A DNA stretch of 64,000 nucleotides from JAAXGI01 sp965206975 (GCA_965206975.1 OZ242253.1:2914001-2978000); one strand, 5' to 3'. Counted from the first letter of the stretch, positions 40,478 through 50,075 are shown. Translations and numbers: made by a program. The notes: generated by a model not told the origin, from the sequence alone.

Positions 40478-41335
40478 ATGAGAGGCTCCGCGCACTTCGC
40501 CTTCGCCGTGGTGGCCGCGTTCACGCTCCTCTCCGGGCCGGGGATCCTTCTGGCCCAGTCGGCCGAAGAGCTCATCTCGAGCTACAGCCGGGAGAATGAA
40601 CGGCGCCTCGAGAGCGTGGAGAACATCCTCGTCGTACAGTCCATCATGGGAATGTCGAGCGAGCTCTACATGGAGAAGTCCGAGGTGCGCGGGAACCCAG
40701 CCCTCGAGGCAAGGCTCATGCGAATGGCGGGCGGGATCGTCCCCCTCCAGTCCGGCGCGAGTGACGGGGCCTTCTTCGGCGATCCGTCCGCGTACCTCTT
40801 CGAGCACTCGGAGCGGGCGGAGCTTCGAGGTGCGGACGTCATCGACGGTGCCGAGACGAGCGTCGTTGTGATGGAGCACCTCACGGGGGTCGAGTTCAGC
40901 CTCCCCGGGCTCCCTGGCGACGAGGGAATGCAGGTGGGCTCCCTTCGCTTCTTCGTCGATCCTGAGGCGTGGGTGATCCGGAGAATGGAGGCGTACGAAG
41001 ACGCCGCGGTGCCGTCCCTCCCGTCCGGGGCTGCGCTTTCGGTGGACTTCGGCGACTTCCGCACCACTGACGGGTTCGTTCACCCAACCCGAATCGTGGT
41101 CTCGATCAGCGGGGTCGGAAGCGGGATCTCCACCCAGGAGCTCGAGCAAGTCAGGAGGACGCTCGCCGAGATGGAGGCACGCCTCGAGACGATGCCGCCC
41201 GAGCAGAGACAGGTCGTGGAAGGGATCATGGAGGAACAGATGCAAAACCTTCTCGGGATGGCTGGGCCGGCCTCGATCACGGCGGAGATCCTGGTGGAGG
41301 AGGTAAGGGTGAACGAGGGAGCCCCGGGGGCCTGA
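40478..41335 (+). CDS. Secreted outer-membrane-lipoprotein-sorting-like protein (286 aa)
   Basis: Signal peptide (AFAVVAAFTLLSGPGILLAQS) followed by a LolA/LppX-like beta region: ILVVQSIMGMSSELYMEKSEV, TSVVVMEHLTGVEFSLPG, GSLRFFVDPEAWVIRRMEAYE, DFGDFRTTDGFVHPTRIVV. The C-terminal third is helical. No catalytic motif is seen. Transcribed divergently from the PIG-L gene. The start at 40,478 is preferred to a longer frame that runs through the intergenic gap. The function of this class is poorly known; lipid or lipoprotein carriage is possible. Confidence 0.7.
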   Translation: MRGSAHFAFAVVAAFTLLSGPGILLAQSAEELISSYSRENERRLESVENILVVQSIMGMSSELYMEKSEVRGNPALEARLMRMAGGIVPLQSGASDGAFFGDPSAYLFEHSERAELRGADVIDGAETSVVVMEHLTGVEFSLPGLPGDEGMQVGSLRFFVDPEAWVIRRMEAYEDAAVPSLPSGAALSVDFGDFRTTDGFVHPTRIVVSISGVGSGISTQELEQVRRTLAEMEARLETMPPEQRQVVEGIMEEQMQNLLGMAGPASITAEILVEEVRVNEGAPGA

Positions 41336-41342
41336 GGGCCCG

Positions 41343-43292
41343 GTGGCGGCCTCTCTCGCGGTGCGGCGGTGCGGCGCGGTCGCCGTCGGCCTCCTGCTGG
41401 CCGGCTGCTTCGCGGGGGTGGAAACCGGGGCGGAGCGCGGGGCACGCGTTCCCGCGGCGCCCGTGTTCTGGGTGCGTGATGTGGCCCCCTTCGGCGTCCT
41501 CGACCCCGCCGGGATTTCCTACGAGATGCCCTTCCTCGGGGGGTTCAATGTGCCGAGGCCCCAACTCGCCGACATCGACGGTGACGGGGATCTGGATCTC
41601 TTCGTTCAGGAGAGGAGCGGAGAACTTCTCTTCTTCGAGAGGGAAGGCTCGCCAGGCGAGATCACGTACCGGTGGCGGCCGGGGGTCTTCCCCGAGCTTG
41701 AGATCGGGGAGTGGTACCGCTTTTCGGACGTCGACGCCGATGGGGATCTGGATCTCTTCGCCGAAGAGCGCTTCAGCCATGTTCGGCTCTACCGGAATGT
41801 CGGCGGGCCCCGCGAGCCCGCCTTCCGGCTCGCTGCCGACACCCTCCGCGATGACCGAGGCGAACCCATCTTCTCCGACCGGCAGAACATCCCGAATGCC
41901 GCAGACATTGATTGTGACGGCCGGATCGACCTCCTGATCGGCCGCCTCGTCGGGACGATCTCCCGTTACGAGGTCGCCGAGGAGGCGTTGGGAGTTGCCG
42001 GAGCGGGGCTACCTGGCTTCCAGCTCATCACGGACCGCTTTGAGAACATCGAGATCGTGGGAAACCCGGAAACGGCGCCGGTTGCGCCCCGCACCACCGA
42101 CCCGGTCGCGCCTGTGGGTGCGGGCCCCGCTCCCCCTCCGCCGGGAGGCCCGTGGGCGAGGCACGGGGCGAACACGATGGCGCTCTCGGATGTGGACGAG
42201 GATGGAGACCTCGACCTCTTCTGGGGAGACTTCTTCGAGGCAGGCCTCCTCTTCATCGAGAACTTGGGTACGTGCGCCGCTGCCAACCTCCGCGGAGAGC
42301 CGGTCCCCTTCCCTCTCCAGGATCCCGTGCAGACGAGCGGATACAATGCGCCCACATTCGGCGACGTGGACGGCGACGGGGACCTGGATCTCCTGCTGGG
42401 GGTCCTCGGCGGCGCCTTCAACCCGAACACCTCGACCGTCGAAAACCTCCTCTACCTGACACAGGGGAATGAGGGACGCTTCCAAGTCGAGACTCGAACC
42501 TTCCTCTCGCAGCTCGATACGGGAAGTGAGAGCATCCCGGTCGTCGTCGACCTGGACGGCGACGGGGACCTGGATCTCCTCGTGGGGAACCGGGTCGACC
42601 CCGAGGAGCTCACAGTATCCCGGATCTATCTCCTCGAGAATGTGGGTCGGCCCGCCGCGCCGTCCTTCCGCCTGCGTGAACCGCTCGCTCTCGGCGGCGG
42701 CTTTCACAGCGCCCCCGCATTCGGCGATCTGGATGGGGACGGCGACACGGACGTCCTCCTCGGGAGCTGGGACCCCGAGCTTCAGTACCTCGAGAACAGG
42801 GGACCGGAGGAGAGCCCGCGCTTCGAGGTCGTGGACTCGGCAATCGCCCGCCTCCCGCGGGGGAGCAATGCGGTTCCCGCGCTTGGCGACATCGATGCGG
42901 ACGGCGATCTGGACCTCTTTGTCGGGGAGGCAAGCGGTACCGTCAACTACTTCGAGAACACGGGGACCCGTGACTTCCCCCGCTTCGAACTTCGCAGCGA
43001 AGCGTACCTCGAGATCGATGTCGGCCGCAGGAGCTTCCCCCTCCTCAGGGACATCGACGGAGACGGCGACCTCGATCTCTCGATCGGAACCGAGACGGCC
43101 GGGATCGTCTACTACGAGAATCGGGGAAGTGCTTCGGCAGCCTCCTTTGCCGAAGCGCGGAGCCCCTTCCCCGCACCGACCGATCTTCCCGCCCTGAGTG
43201 CGCCGGCGATGGGCGATCTCGATGGGGATGGCCGGGAAGAGCTGATCGTCGGTGGCGTGGGCGGCGGCCTCCACTACTATAGACAGCCGTGA
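41343..43292 (+). CDS. FG-GAP/VCBS-repeat lipoprotein (649 aa)
   Basis: A lipoprotein: GTG start, signal AVAVGLLLAGC with cysteine near residue 22. About eight repeats of the calcium-binding FG-GAP/VCBS type follow, each with a DxDGDGDLDLF core (for example DIDGDGDLDLFVQ, DVDGDGDLDLLLG, DLDGDGDLDLLVG). Such proteins fold as beta-propellers on the cell surface and bind Ca2+ through the Asp-rich loops. It begins 7 bp after the previous stop and precedes another beta-propeller gene. Ligand unknown. Confidence 0.82.
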   Translation: MAASLAVRRCGAVAVGLLLAGCFAGVETGAERGARVPAAPVFWVRDVAPFGVLDPAGISYEMPFLGGFNVPRPQLADIDGDGDLDLFVQERSGELLFFEREGSPGEITYRWRPGVFPELEIGEWYRFSDVDADGDLDLFAEERFSHVRLYRNVGGPREPAFRLAADTLRDDRGEPIFSDRQNIPNAADIDCDGRIDLLIGRLVGTISRYEVAEEALGVAGAGLPGFQLITDRFENIEIVGNPETAPVAPRTTDPVAPVGAGPAPPPPGGPWARHGANTMALSDVDEDGDLDLFWGDFFEAGLLFIENLGTCAAANLRGEPVPFPLQDPVQTSGYNAPTFGDVDGDGDLDLLLGVLGGAFNPNTSTVENLLYLTQGNEGRFQVETRTFLSQLDTGSESIPVVVDLDGDGDLDLLVGNRVDPEELTVSRIYLLENVGRPAAPSFRLREPLALGGGFHSAPAFGDLDGDGDTDVLLGSWDPELQYLENRGPEESPRFEVVDSAIARLPRGSNAVPALGDIDADGDLDLFVGEASGTVNYFENTGTRDFPRFELRSEAYLEIDVGRRSFPLLRDIDGDGDLDLSIGTETAGIVYYENRGSASAASFAEARSPFPAPTDLPALSAPAMGDLDGDGREELIVGGVGGGLHYYRQP

Positions 43293-43331
43293 CGAGCGGC
43301 CGGCAACTTCATGGAAACTAAGGTGGCACGC

Positions 43332-45740
43332 ATGAATGCACGCTCCTTCGTCCTCTCGCTCCTCCTGGTCGCATCCCCGCTCGAGGCCCAGCAGTTCGGG
43401 GCCTCCGTCGCGATCGATGGGGCCGAGCTCCTCATCGCGGAGCCTCTCCGGAGGCGGGGTGCCGCGACGATCTATCGGTACGGGATGTCGTCGGGGGGCG
43501 AGTGGGCGCAGGTCGGGACGCTCGAGGCCCCGCCGCACGGCGGCGGGGGAGACTTCTTCGGCCGCTTCATCGCGATGGATGAGGAGTCGCTCCTCGTGGG
43601 GGGCACGCTCTACGAGAATTCGACGGGGGCCGTGTGGGTGTACCGCTGGGAGGGAGAGGAGTGGGTCTTCGACGAGATCCTCCAGGCCGAGGGGCTCCAG
43701 GAGGAGGAGGCCTTCGGTCGTTTCGGCCAGCTCTACGGGGAGCTCTTCTTCGTCTCGTCGCTGGGCTTTGGGGGAACGGGCGCCGTCTGGGTCTTCGAGA
43801 GGGATGAGGCCGGGCGCTGGAGCGAGCGTGCGCGGCTCGAACCGGAGCCCGCAGCGCCTCAGGAGTTCTTCGGCTGGGGACTTGACTACGACGGCGAACG
43901 CCTGATCGTGGGTTCCTTCGCGGGGGAAGAGACGCGCGGCGCTGGATACGTCTTCCGCCAAGACGATCAGGGCGGGTGGCTTCAGGAGGCCCGTCTTGCT
44001 CTCGCGGCGGAGGAGTCGCAGCCCTACGACGTCGGCTTCGCCGGCGTGCCCGGGGCCGGGACGATCGGGGTGGGATGGCTTGACGGGATGGCCCTCGTCG
44101 GACTCCCCGGCCGCGACCAGGGTGCGGGCACGGTATACACCTACATCCCGGAAGCTCCCGGCGAGTGGATGCGTGGCCCGACGCTCGAGGCGCCGGATCG
44201 GGCACCCGGGAGCTTCTTCGGGCACGCCCTTCATCTCGAGGGCAATGAGCTCTGGGTTTCGGCGCCGGGTGCAGCGGCTGTGGGCGCGATCTACCGCTTC
44301 GCTTACGATGAGGCAGCTGGGAGCTTCCGCTACATCGACCGGATCGAGAGCTCGATCGACGTGGACTCGGGCGACGGGTTCGGGACGACGATCGCAGCCG
44401 CCGGCGATCTCGCGGTCGTGGGTCAGCCCGGCGACGACGGCGCCCTCGGCTCTGCGGTTGTACTGCGGCGCGAAGGGGAGGAATGGACGTCCGCGTCGAA
44501 GGTGTTCATTCCGGGTGAACCGGGTCTCCCCGCGATCACCGGCGCCGAGATCGAGTGTGGGGAGGATGGCCTGGTGGACCAGTTCTTCTGCTCCTCCGTC
44601 GACCTACTCTCCTTCATCCCCGTCGACCAGATGGGAGGCGGCCGGGGGATCCGGACGAATGACATCTGGGGGTGGACCGACCCGGAGAGCGGGCGCGAGT
44701 ACGCGATCGTCGGCCGAACGGATGGCACGTCCTTCGTCGACGTTTCGGATGCCGTGAACCCCGTCTATCTGGGGAGCCTTCCGAAGACGCCGGGCTCGAT
44801 GACGAGTTCGTGGCGGGACATGAAGGTGTACGGCAACCACGTCTTCGTCGTAGCGGACGGCGCCGGCCGGCACGGGATGCAGGTGTTCGACTTGGCGAGG
44901 CTTCGGGAGGTGGAGGGAAACCCGGTTCGATTCGAGGCCGATGTCGTATACGACCAGATCGGGAGCGCGCACAACATCGTCATCAATGAGGAGACGGGGA
45001 TCGCCTACGCCGTGGGCGTGAACTCCGCGGGAGCCACCTGCGGCGGCGGGCTCCATATGATCGACGTTACCGCTCCGAAGGAGCCGGTGTTCGCCGGTTG
45101 TTTCCAGGACGGGATGACGGGGCGCGCGGGCACCGGATACACGCACGATGCCATGTGCGTCATCTACCGGGGGCCCGACGAAGCGTATGTGGACCGAGAG
45201 ATCTGCTTTGGGGCGAATGAGACAGCGCTCACCATCGCAGACGTGACGGAGAAGGAGCGTCCGGTGCACGTCTCGACTGCGACGTACCCGAACGTGGCGT
45301 ACGCCCACCAGGGCTGGCTGACGGAGGATCACCGGTACTTCTTCATGAACGATGAGTTGGACGAGAGCGCCGCGCGTGGCGGTAGGGGTCCGGAACTCCC
45401 GGGCACGAGGACGCTGATATGGGACGTCGCGGATCTGGACGATCCGATCCTCGCCAAGGAGCACTTCGGAGAGGTACTCTCGACCGACCACAATCTATAT
45501 ATCCGAGGCAACCTGATGTATCAGTCGAACTACGTCAGCGGCCTTCGGATCCTGAACATTGCGGATCCGCTCAACCCTGTCGAAGTCGGCTACCTCGACA
45601 CCGTGCCCGGGAACGATTCCGTGGCCATGTCCGGGTCGTGGTCCAACTACCCCTTCTTCGAGAGCGGGACCATCGTGGTCGCGAGCAGGGATGAGGGGCT
45701 GTTTCTCGTCCGGTACACTCCGAGGGAACTCTTGCCGTAA
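43332..45740 (+). CDS. Secreted choice-of-anchor B family protein with FG-GAP repeats
   Basis: The 802-residue protein (start taken at M in MNARSFVLSLLLVASPLEA, 43,332) is secreted. The N-terminal ~390 residues hold FG-GAP-like repeats (FGASVAIDGAELLIAEP, FFGRFIAMDEESLLVGG, FGTTIAAAGDLAVVGQP). The C-terminal ~350 residues match the choice-of-anchor B region (WGWTDPESGREYAIVGRTDGTSFVDVSDAVNPVYLG, SSWRDMKVYGNHVFVVADGAGRHGMQVFDL, HQGWLTEDHRYFFMNDELDE, VSGLRILNIADPLNPVEVG). These proteins usually end in a sorting anchor, which is not obvious here. Role unknown. Confidence 0.8.
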   Translation: MNARSFVLSLLLVASPLEAQQFGASVAIDGAELLIAEPLRRRGAATIYRYGMSSGGEWAQVGTLEAPPHGGGGDFFGRFIAMDEESLLVGGTLYENSTGAVWVYRWEGEEWVFDEILQAEGLQEEEAFGRFGQLYGELFFVSSLGFGGTGAVWVFERDEAGRWSERARLEPEPAAPQEFFGWGLDYDGERLIVGSFAGEETRGAGYVFRQDDQGGWLQEARLALAAEESQPYDVGFAGVPGAGTIGVGWLDGMALVGLPGRDQGAGTVYTYIPEAPGEWMRGPTLEAPDRAPGSFFGHALHLEGNELWVSAPGAAAVGAIYRFAYDEAAGSFRYIDRIESSIDVDSGDGFGTTIAAAGDLAVVGQPGDDGALGSAVVLRREGEEWTSASKVFIPGEPGLPAITGAEIECGEDGLVDQFFCSSVDLLSFIPVDQMGGGRGIRTNDIWGWTDPESGREYAIVGRTDGTSFVDVSDAVNPVYLGSLPKTPGSMTSSWRDMKVYGNHVFVVADGAGRHGMQVFDLARLREVEGNPVRFEADVVYDQIGSAHNIVINEETGIAYAVGVNSAGATCGGGLHMIDVTAPKEPVFAGCFQDGMTGRAGTGYTHDAMCVIYRGPDEAYVDREICFGANETALTIADVTEKERPVHVSTATYPNVAYAHQGWLTEDHRYFFMNDELDESAARGGRGPELPGTRTLIWDVADLDDPILAKEHFGEVLSTDHNLYIRGNLMYQSNYVSGLRILNIADPLNPVEVGYLDTVPGNDSVAMSGSWSNYPFFESGTIVVASRDEGLFLVRYTPRELLP

Positions 45741-45850
45741 GTGGCCCCCCGGCCCCTGTCCGCGATGAACGGGCCTGCGTGCCCGCCTGCCCCACGTTGG
45801 AGCTGACGCGAGAGGCGCCGGACCTTGGCGTAGCTGATCCTATTGTTCCC

Positions 45851-45872
45851 GGAGCCCTCTGCGGAGGGCTCC
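45851..45872. terminator. Stem-loop between convergent genes (9-bp stem)
   Basis: GGAGCCCTC-TGCG-GAGGGCTCC is a perfect 9-bp hairpin 110 bp downstream of the choice-of-anchor B stop and on the other side of ssrA. A second 9-bp hairpin GGAGCGGTC/GACCGCTCC lies at 45,905-45,931, just past the tmRNA 3' end. Neither has a T-run, so termination is probable from position only. Confidence 0.45.
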
Positions 45873-45965
45873 GACGCGAACGGACGCTACGGGATCCAGA
45901 TCGAGGAGCGGTCGTGCGGTTGGACCGCTCCGTAGCCTGCGCGAGCGAACGAGCGATGTTGGAAG

Positions 45966-46328
45966 TGGAGGCGGCGGGAGTCGAACCCGCGTCCGCGAAT
46001 GGATCTGCCAAAGCGTCTACGTGCGTATTGCCCTGTCGATTTCGCCACTGGGCACGGCCAAGGCACCGCCGGCCCGGGGCTAGCTACCAAGAGTTCTCAT
46101 CCCCGGCGAGGCAGCACCGCCGAGAGACCAGCCCGAACTGTCGTCGCCTCTCGGAGTCGCATCGGGCGGACTCCTCCGGAGACGGACTGCGGCTAAGGAC
46201 GAACCTTACGCAGCCAGCGCCATGTTATCGTTGGCGTCTATCAAGTTCCCCGGTTGGTTTTACGAGATTCCGGGAATCTCGGCACGCAGCTTCAACCTCA
46301 CCAAGCACGTCGAAACCGTGACGCCCCC
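45966..46328 (-). ncRNA. ssrA: Transfer-messenger RNA (tmRNA)
   Basis: tmRNA rescues ribosomes stalled on broken messages. On the minus strand the 5' end GGGGGCGTCACGGTTTCGAC pairs with the 3' end CGCCTCCA through a 7-bp acceptor stem. The T-arm GCGGGTTCGACTCCCGC is clear. The proteolysis tag is encoded at 46,235-46,206: resume codon GCC then AAC GAT AAC ATG GCG CTG GCT GCG and TAA, giving ANDNMALAA. Length is about 363 nt without CCA, which is not encoded. The 5' end lies 61 bp from dusB. Confidence 0.95.
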
Positions 46329-46388
46329 GTAACTGCATTGGGCTGAACCTGTGGTGCCGCCGAGTGTCCCACCCGACGGGCACCGGTC

Positions 46389-47426
46389 TCATGATACCGC
46401 GAGCGCACCCGCCGGTTCCGTCGCGGGAGGACGCGCCGTACGGTGTTGGGATCGATACAGCTCGAGCTTCTCCCGCACCTCGTCGAGCGTCTTCGCCCGA
46501 AAGAGGGCCTGCCTCAGCTCCCGCCCGGAGGGGAGCCCCTTCACGTACCATCCGAGGTGTCGTCGAAACTCGATCAGCGCACGCTCACGGCTTCCCCCGA
46601 AGGCGATGGCGTTCTCGGCGTGTTCGAGGCAGATCGCGAGACGTTCCTCGAGTCCGGGGTCCGGCGGCACGGGCTCGCCGAGGAGCGCAGCGCGAGCCTG
46701 CCGGAAGACCCAGGGGTAGCCGTGGGATCCCCTCGCCATCATGATCCCGTCGCACCCCGTGTCCTCCCGCATCCTCACCGCGTCTTCACCGGTTCGAATG
46801 TCGCCGTTCCCGATCACGGGGATCTCGAGTGCCTCCTTGAGCGCCCGGATCTCCCCCCAGTCTGCCTCGCCCGAGTACATCTCCGTCCGAGTCCTCGGAT
46901 GGAGGGCGACTACCTCGGCGCCCGCGTCCTCGCAGACCCTTCCGATCCGGACGGGGTCGCGCGTCTGTTGATCGAAGCCGCTACGGATCTTCACCGTGGT
47001 CGGGAGCCGGATCGCGGCTTGCACGGCACGGATGATCCTGGCGACGAGAGCGAGGTCCCGAAGGCACCCCGATCCCCCATTTCGCTTGACGACCTTCTTG
47101 ACGGGACATCCGAAGTTAATGTCCACAAAATCCGGGTGGGCGACCTCCTCGACGAATGCCGCGGCCTCGGCCATCCGACCCGGATCCGCACCGAAGATCT
47201 GAACGCCGATTGGCCGCTCGTCGGGGAGGAACCTCAGGTATTCGAGGGTTCGGTCGTTCTTGCGAACGATCCCCTCGGCGCTCACGAACTCGCTGACGAC
47301 GACGTCCGCACCGAAGCGGCGGCAGAGTCTCCGGAACGGTGACTCGCTCACCCCCGCCTGGGGCGCCAGATACAGCGGAACATACCCGCCCCCGAAGAGC
47401 TCCAGGACGTTGACACTCATGAACAT
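46389..47426 (-). CDS. dusB: tRNA-dihydrouridine synthase B
   Basis: Reduces uridine to dihydrouridine in tRNA D-loops with FMN and NAD(P)H. The 345-residue protein is a TIM-barrel Dus: YLAPQAGVSESPFRRLCRRFGADVVVSEF at the start, QIFGADP, DINFGCPVKKVVKRNGGSG with the catalytic Cys, VKIRSGFDQ, LHPRTRTEMYSGEADW, PVIGNGDIRT and GIMMARGSHG. The C-terminal helical domain is present. Two ATGs, at 47,426 and 47,420, are possible starts. It lies between ssrA and a divergent ptsN gene. Confidence 0.92.
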   Translation of the reverse strand: MFMSVNVLELFGGGYVPLYLAPQAGVSESPFRRLCRRFGADVVVSEFVSAEGIVRKNDRTLEYLRFLPDERPIGVQIFGADPGRMAEAAAFVEEVAHPDFVDINFGCPVKKVVKRNGGSGCLRDLALVARIIRAVQAAIRLPTTVKIRSGFDQQTRDPVRIGRVCEDAGAEVVALHPRTRTEMYSGEADWGEIRALKEALEIPVIGNGDIRTGEDAVRMREDTGCDGIMMARGSHGYPWVFRQARAALLGEPVPPDPGLEERLAICLEHAENAIAFGGSRERALIEFRRHLGWYVKGLPSGRELRQALFRAKTLDEVREKLELYRSQHRTARPPATEPAGALAVS

Positions 47427-47610
47427 AAGTTACGGACTGGGCGGCTCTGCGTGAAGCGTCGAACCGCCTCCACGCGGCGTCCCGGGACTGTTTTGACATC
47501 GCTTCGGCCTTTCTGTAACCTTCACGATTCATGGCGAGCGGTTCGGTACTTCGAGCTGTATCGAGCGGTCGATTCCTCGTCTGCTCAAGGCGTGTTGGGG
47601 GGGCTCTGGT

Positions 47611-48063
47611 ATGAGTTTACGGGAGTTTTTCGATGCCGGCTCAGTCGAGCTGGAGCTCGTTTCCGCAACGAAAGAGGAAGTGCTTCGAGAGCTCGTCGGA
47701 CTCCTGGATCTCGACGAGAAATCACAGGCAGTTCTTCACAAGACGCTCAAGCGCCGAGAGAACCTGGGGTCCACCGGGATCGGCAAGCGGATCGCAATCC
47801 CTCACTGCCGCTCGCTCGTCGTCAACCGGCTCCGGCTTGCTTACGGGAGGAAGCGGACGGGCCTCGACTTCGACTCGATCGACGGGGAGCCGGTGAGGCA
47901 CTTCTTCCTGATCGTTGCACCGCCCCTCGAGGTCTCCAACCAGTACCTCCCGATTCTCGGTAGGATTGCCCAGTTTGCGAAGGATCCCGATATGCCACGG
48001 AGGCTCTACGAGCTCGACGACCCCAGCGAGTTCCTGGATCTTCTTGAGGAGCGCGCTTCGTAG
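47611..48063 (+). CDS. ptsN: PTS EIIA-type protein (PtsN/fructose family)
   Basis: A 150-residue single-domain EIIA with the phosphorylation site H65 in IGKRIAIPHCRS and a further conserved region VRHFFLIVAPPLEVSNQYLPILGRIAQ. It closely resembles EIIA-Ntr/fructose. It has no membrane partner beside it, so a regulatory role, rather than sugar transport, is likely, receiving phosphate from the EI/HPr encoded at 52-54 kb. It is alone on the plus strand; 47,427-47,610 has no gene. Confidence 0.85.
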   Translation: MSLREFFDAGSVELELVSATKEEVLRELVGLLDLDEKSQAVLHKTLKRRENLGSTGIGKRIAIPHCRSLVVNRLRLAYGRKRTGLDFDSIDGEPVRHFFLIVAPPLEVSNQYLPILGRIAQFAKDPDMPRRLYELDDPSEFLDLLEERAS

Positions 48064-48163
48064 GAGTAGCCCGAGCCATCGCCCCTCATTCCATTACGCT
48101 CCTTCCCGGAGCCACCGGGGGCTCCACCTGCCCTCCCGCAGTGCAGGAGCCCCAAGTCCCGCG

Positions 48164-48934
48164 TCACCCCGCCCCGGCCTCCGCCTCCACGATACTCCGG
48201 AGTGTCGCGAACGACTTGAGTCGCTGGGACGGGGCGAGGTGTTCGAGCGCGAAGGCTTCCAGAAGTGCGAGATGCCCCTTCCGCCCCCGGCGGATGACGG
48301 GAGGTGCCCCGTCGAGGAGCGCCGTGAGCTCTTTTCTCGCACCCGACCCCACCCGGGGGAGGTGGGGAGCCGGAGAGCAGCGCGAGCAGACGAGTCCTCC
48401 CTCCGCGACGTCTAGGCAGTCGAGCGCGTCCTCTCCTCCCATTCCCTTCGGCCGGCCACACCGGATGCACCGACTGAGCTCGGGCAGAAAACCGAGGAAG
48501 GCAAGCGTCCGCCACCCCCCCGAGAGCACCCATCCGAGAACCTCCGGTGCGGGAACGGTACAGAGTTCCGCCACGACCCGGCGTACCCACTTGTAGAGCG
48601 CCTCGTCCCCGTCCTCGAGATGGTGAGCGAGGAGGAGTTCGGCGACGAGCGATGCGCCTGTGAGGCGGGCGAGATCGCCGGCGAGTCGGTAGGGCGCCCC
48701 CCGCGCCTGGACCTCCCGCAGGCCATGAAGGTCCCGCCCCGGCTTCCTTGCGAATGTGAATAGCGCCTCCTCGAAGCTTTGCACGGGTGCCTCCCCCGCC
48801 GCACCCCGCTTCCTTGTCCCCCTTGCGATGATGGAGACGACCCCGAGGCCTGGAGTGAGCACCTTCAGGATCTGGGAGGATTCGGAGTAAGGGTACGACC
48901 GAAGGAGGATGCCCTCGGAGGTGAGGAGCGTCAT
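48164..48934 (-). CDS. recO: DNA repair protein RecO
   Basis: Helps load RecA onto SSB-coated DNA in recombinational repair. The 256-residue protein has the N-terminal OB-fold (TSEGILLRSYPYSESSQILKVLTPGLGVVSIIARGTRK). The helical C-terminal domain has a four-Cys zinc site (CIRCGRPKG ... GLVCSRC). The ATG at 48,934 overlaps the stop of the upstream gene as ATGA. Length is normal for the family. Last gene of the long minus-strand operon. Confidence 0.9.
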   Translation of the reverse strand: MTLLTSEGILLRSYPYSESSQILKVLTPGLGVVSIIARGTRKRGAAGEAPVQSFEEALFTFARKPGRDLHGLREVQARGAPYRLAGDLARLTGASLVAELLLAHHLEDGDEALYKWVRRVVAELCTVPAPEVLGWVLSGGWRTLAFLGFLPELSRCIRCGRPKGMGGEDALDCLDVAEGGLVCSRCSPAPHLPRVGSGARKELTALLDGAPPVIRRGRKGHLALLEAFALEHLAPSQRLKSFATLRSIVEAEAGAG

Positions 48935-50073
48935 CGGGTTGCCGATCCGCCTCCACCTCCTACGGCTTCCTCGAGCTCGCGCACAAGCGCTCTCCGCCGC
49001 TTCTCGTAGCGTGCCGTAGGCCCCCGGTCCGGCTGCTCGATCCCGGCGTACGCCTCGTCGAGCTTTGCGATATCCATCAGGATATCCCGCCTGAGCCGCC
49101 GCCTCCCGGGGGCGGGCACAGGCGCACTGCTGCTTCGGATGACGAGAGACCCTGCGGCTACGAGGACGAGCGCGAGCGCGAGGGATATCCAGACAAGGAC
49201 GGTGGGACCACCCTCCTCGCCCAGGCGAATCGAGATGCTCTGGTCCCGCAGCGTCTGCCCGGCCCACCGCATGAATGTGGTTCCGACCTCGAGTTCCTCC
49301 GAAGGCTGCCGGGCGAGTCCCTCGATGCGGACCGCCGGCGCGGGCTCGCGCACCATCACCTGGATCAGCCCCGTCTCGCCGGGGAGGAGAAGGTCGAACT
49401 CGATCGACTCGAGATCGTACTGGACAACGTAGTAGTTCTCTGCGGGGACCACGGGATTCGAGGCCACGAGAGTCGTGCCGTCGACGCGCGCGCGGCCCGC
49501 AGAGGGGCCGACCTGGAGGATCCGACCGCCGATGGCGCCGACGGGAAGCGGATAGCGCCACACCGCGCCGTCCTCGGCCTCGGGGACCCGCGTCGCGGCC
49601 TCCGAGTTCCTTATCTCAAGTACGTCCGTGACCTGCCACCCGAGCGGCCCCTCGTCCACCCATACCTCCCTGCGGGAAACGGGAAAGCTCATCCCCCCCG
49701 CGGGCACCGCTAGCGAGGGGTAGGCTCGGATCGTATAGAGGGCGTCGAGCTGAAGCGGGTCAGAAATCGGAGTGCCGGTGTAAAGGATGCCCTCGTAGCG
49801 GGTCGAGGCGAGAAAGATCTCCCCCGATCCCGGGATCGGCAGGTTCGGGAGATTGAGCCGGAAACTCCCGTCTGCACCGATGGCAGTGGAGTCGATGTCG
49901 CCCGCCTCTTCCGGCGTGATCCGGTGGAGAACGACGGTCCCGCTGTCTGCGGGGAGGCTTCCCACGAGGAGCTCGCCGAGGAGCAGGGCATCGACCTCCT
50001 CCTGGGCGGCGAGCGCACCGGGGGCGCCTGCGGCGGGAAGGAAGAAGAGAAGCCCGAGGACGTTCCGGATCAT
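48931..50073 (-). CDS. Secreted/membrane protein of unknown function (380 aa)
   Basis: Signal peptide (LGLLFFLPAAGAPGALAAQEE), then an all-beta extracytoplasmic region including a carboxypeptidase-regulatory-like fold (GTVVLHRITPEEAGDIDSTAIGADGSFRLNLPN). One membrane span follows near residue 295 (VLVWISLALALVLVAAGSLVI), and a cytoplasmic basic helical tail RRDILMDIAKLDEAYAGIEQ...YEKRRRALVRELEEAV resembles the C-terminal part of CcmI/CcmH-like proteins. It stands between recO and the bifunctional-nuclease-domain gene and overlaps recO. No enzyme motif is seen. It may be a membrane sensor or assembly protein. Confidence 0.65.
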   Translation of the reverse strand: MIRNVLGLLFFLPAAGAPGALAAQEEVDALLLGELLVGSLPADSGTVVLHRITPEEAGDIDSTAIGADGSFRLNLPNLPIPGSGEIFLASTRYEGILYTGTPISDPLQLDALYTIRAYPSLAVPAGGMSFPVSRREVWVDEGPLGWQVTDVLEIRNSEAATRVPEAEDGAVWRYPLPVGAIGGRILQVGPSAGRARVDGTTLVASNPVVPAENYYVVQYDLESIEFDLLLPGETGLIQVMVREPAPAVRIEGLARQPSEELEVGTTFMRWAGQTLRDQSISIRLGEEGGPTVLVWISLALALVLVAAGSLVIRSSSAPVPAPGRRRLRRDILMDIAKLDEAYAGIEQPDRGPTARYEKRRRALVRELEEAVGGGGGSATR

Positions 50074-50075
50074 GC

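Noticed and set aside
40325..41245. N-terminal extension of the PIG-L gene to 41,245
   Set aside because: It would run antisense through the divergent secreted-protein gene and lacks domain similarity; the signal peptide begins at 40,324.
45966..46328. A tRNA gene at the tRNA-like 3' end near 45,966
   Set aside because: The T-arm and acceptor belong to tmRNA: the 5' half lies about 360 nt away with the tag reading frame between them.
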